Assembly (NCBI RefSeq): GCF_011009015.1
Contig: NZ_CP048878.1
Coordinates: 3,502,354 to 3,566,353, forward strand
DNA from: Spartinivicinus ruber
GTDB lineage: Bacteria; Pseudomonadota; Gammaproteobacteria; Pseudomonadales; Zooshikellaceae
DNA: 64,000 nt
Direction of reading: 5' to 3'
Below, in pieces: positions 63,016 through 64,000 of the stretch (positions within the stretch are counted from its first letter, which is position 1; every line of letters starts with the position of its first letter). The notes below the pieces were generated by a model, which saw only the letters and a list, made by a program, of their open reading frames with translations, was not told where the DNA came from and did not search any database. The position numbers and the translations under genes were made by a program.

Positions 63016-63493
63016 CCAACCCGCCATTCCAGAGGAGGTATTAAAACAACTGGCGCCTTTAGCCCAGCCTGAACCCATCAGTCAGTGGCCAATGGCACCC
63101 GGTTGGTGGCTATTGGCAGCTTTGATATTATTGATAGCCGGATTTGCCAGCTACAAGTTCTATCGACGTAGAATGCAACGTCGTTACCGTCAACAAGCCA
63201 GCCAGCTGTTAGACAATTATTGGCAAACTTATCAACGCCAACAAAATTTAGCGGCATTTATTACTGCCTGTAATCAACTATTAAAACAGGTAGCCATAAC
63301 CGCCTATGGTCGCAATCGAGTGGCTGCACTAACTGGGCAAGCTTGGCAACAATTTTTGCTCGCCCATCAGCCAAGTAATGCCGTGCAATTACCCGATGAT
63401 TTTTTTGGTATAAGCCAATACCAAGCTCAGCCGAATATTCCGGCAGACAAACTCAAAGACTTTACCTATCGTTGGATTAATCATCATGTTTGA
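63008..63493 (+). CDS. DUF4381 domain protein
   Basis: 161 residues with one N-terminal membrane helix (PGWWLLAALILLIAGFASYK) and a helical cytoplasmic tail. DUF4381 family, third member of moxR operons and partner of the VWA proteins. Overlaps both neighbours by eight bases. Confidence 0.9.
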   Translation: MANQPAIPEEVLKQLAPLAQPEPISQWPMAPGWWLLAALILLIAGFASYKFYRRRMQRRYRQQASQLLDNYWQTYQRQQNLAAFITACNQLLKQVAITAYGRNRVAALTGQAWQQFLLAHQPSNAVQLPDDFFGISQYQAQPNIPADKLKDFTYRWINHHV

Positions 63494-64000
63494 GTTTAAC
63501 TGGCCCTGGATCTTGTTATTAATCCCCTTACCCATTTTTGTTTACTGGCTGGCTCCCCCTGCCAAGCAGCAACAAGCTGCTATTCGAGTGCCGTTTTACC
63601 AAAGCCTGGCCAGCGCCACTGACTCCCATCAGCAATCATCCCAGTCGAACCGGTTTCAACGACTGCTAGTCATTTTAATTTGGTTGTTACTTATATCGGC
63701 GTTGGCTCAGCCCCGTTGGGTGGGTAGTCCCATTAGCTTACCCACCACTAGCCGTGAGTTGATGCTGGCAGTTGACTTATCCGGCAGCATGGAAGCTCAG
63801 GATTTAAGACTTAGAAACAAACAGGTAGACCGATTGACTGTTGTTAAAGATGTCTTGCAAGACTTTATTGCCCGCCGCAAAGGCGACCGGCTGGGGTTAA
63901 TTTTGTTTGGTAGCCAGGCTTATTTGCAGGCTCCCTTAACTTTTGATCTAACTACAGTCAAAACCCTACTTGATGAAGCATTAATTGGGATGGCAGGTAA
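63486..64000 (+). CDS. VWA domain protein (BatA-like), cut by right window edge
   Basis: Open from ATG 63486 to the end of the window with no stop, 171 codons visible. The start overlaps the DUF4381 stop by eight bases. It has an N-terminal membrane helix (WPWILLLIPLPIFVYWL), a second helix at about 60-76 (LVILIWLLLISALAQP) and a von Willebrand A domain with an intact MIDAS motif DLSGSM. Fits the fourth gene of the operon (BatA type); TPR-containing BatB/BatC-like genes probably follow. Confidence 0.9.
   Translation, partial: MFEFNWPWILLLIPLPIFVYWLAPPAKQQQAAIRVPFYQSLASATDSHQQSSQSNRFQRLLVILIWLLLISALAQPRWVGSPISLPTTSRELMLAVDLSGSMEAQDLRLRNKQVDRLTVVKDVLQDFIARRKGDRLGLILFGSQAYLQAPLTFDLTTVKTLLDEALIGMAG

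Noticed and set aside
1-64000. CRISPR array, rRNA operon or prophage
   Set aside because: No regularly spaced direct repeats, rRNA sequence or phage structural genes were seen; the GH19 gene alone does not show a prophage.

Overview
The window looks like chromosomal DNA of a marine gammaproteobacterium of moderate to low GC. The large 1,599-residue NAD-glutamate dehydrogenase, the MoxR-DUF58-DUF4381-VWA operon, RfaH, DUF2835, DUF6316 and DUF5610 proteins all suit an Oceanospirillales-type genome, perhaps close to Zooshikella or Spartinivicinus. That placement is an inference; there is no rRNA or other decisive marker here.

Layout. 0-12 kb: the 3' end of a GH19 chitinase/endolysin-like gene, a RarD permease, a MarR-GNAT fusion, azlCD, a BtuF-like B12-binding protein with a glutaredoxin-like protein, a DUF5610 protein divergent from a membrane J-domain protein, a KefB-like antiporter, PilZ, DUF6316, a 45-residue exported mini-protein and RfaH. 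12.2-14.4 kb: a solute-binding protein gene split by an intact IS4-type insertion sequence; both termini and an 8-bp target duplication are visible. 14.4-16.8 kb: two unknown membrane proteins, tRNA-Leu(UAA) overlapping the 3' end of an LHPP-type HAD phosphatase, and a TfoX-like protein. 16.9-25.8 kb: a lipoprotein M1 aminopeptidase, then a five-gene minus-strand operon (permease, glutamine-synthetase-like ligase, aldehyde dehydrogenase, Fe-alcohol dehydrogenase, class I amidotransferase) that fits breakdown of an amino alcohol such as ethanolamine through gamma-glutamyl intermediates.

26.3-48.2 kb: a cNMP-binding protein, an HD phosphohydrolase and two divergent class III nucleotide cyclases lead into a glycoconjugate locus: two COG4671-type glycosyltransferases, a polysaccharide deacetylase, two GT4 enzymes, a histidine phosphatase, a very unusual ABC transporter, a secreted kelch-type protein and an LPS-kinase-like protein. 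This locus is split by a minus-strand block at 33.7-39.8 kb. The block holds a candidate type VI secretion cargo module (695-residue protein, DUF4123 adaptor, small membrane protein that could be an immunity protein), a secreted C10 cysteine protease with a CUB domain, and a DUF2214 membrane protein.

48.3-55.7 kb: four orphan periplasmic solute-binding proteins, two of them clear tandem duplicates, around a Bcr/CflA exporter divergent from a LysR regulator, then DUF5680 and DUF2835 proteins. 55.8-64 kb: NAD-glutamate dehydrogenase, then the moxR operon, which runs off the right edge in a VWA gene missing from ordinary ORF calling because it has no stop.

The strongest candidates for something undescribed are the ABC transporter whose nucleotide-binding domain keeps Walker A but has lost the Q-loop, signature, Walker B D/E and H-loop residues and carries repeated ENILFG segments; the orphan DUF4123 effector module; and the cyclase-linked glycoconjugate locus containing them.
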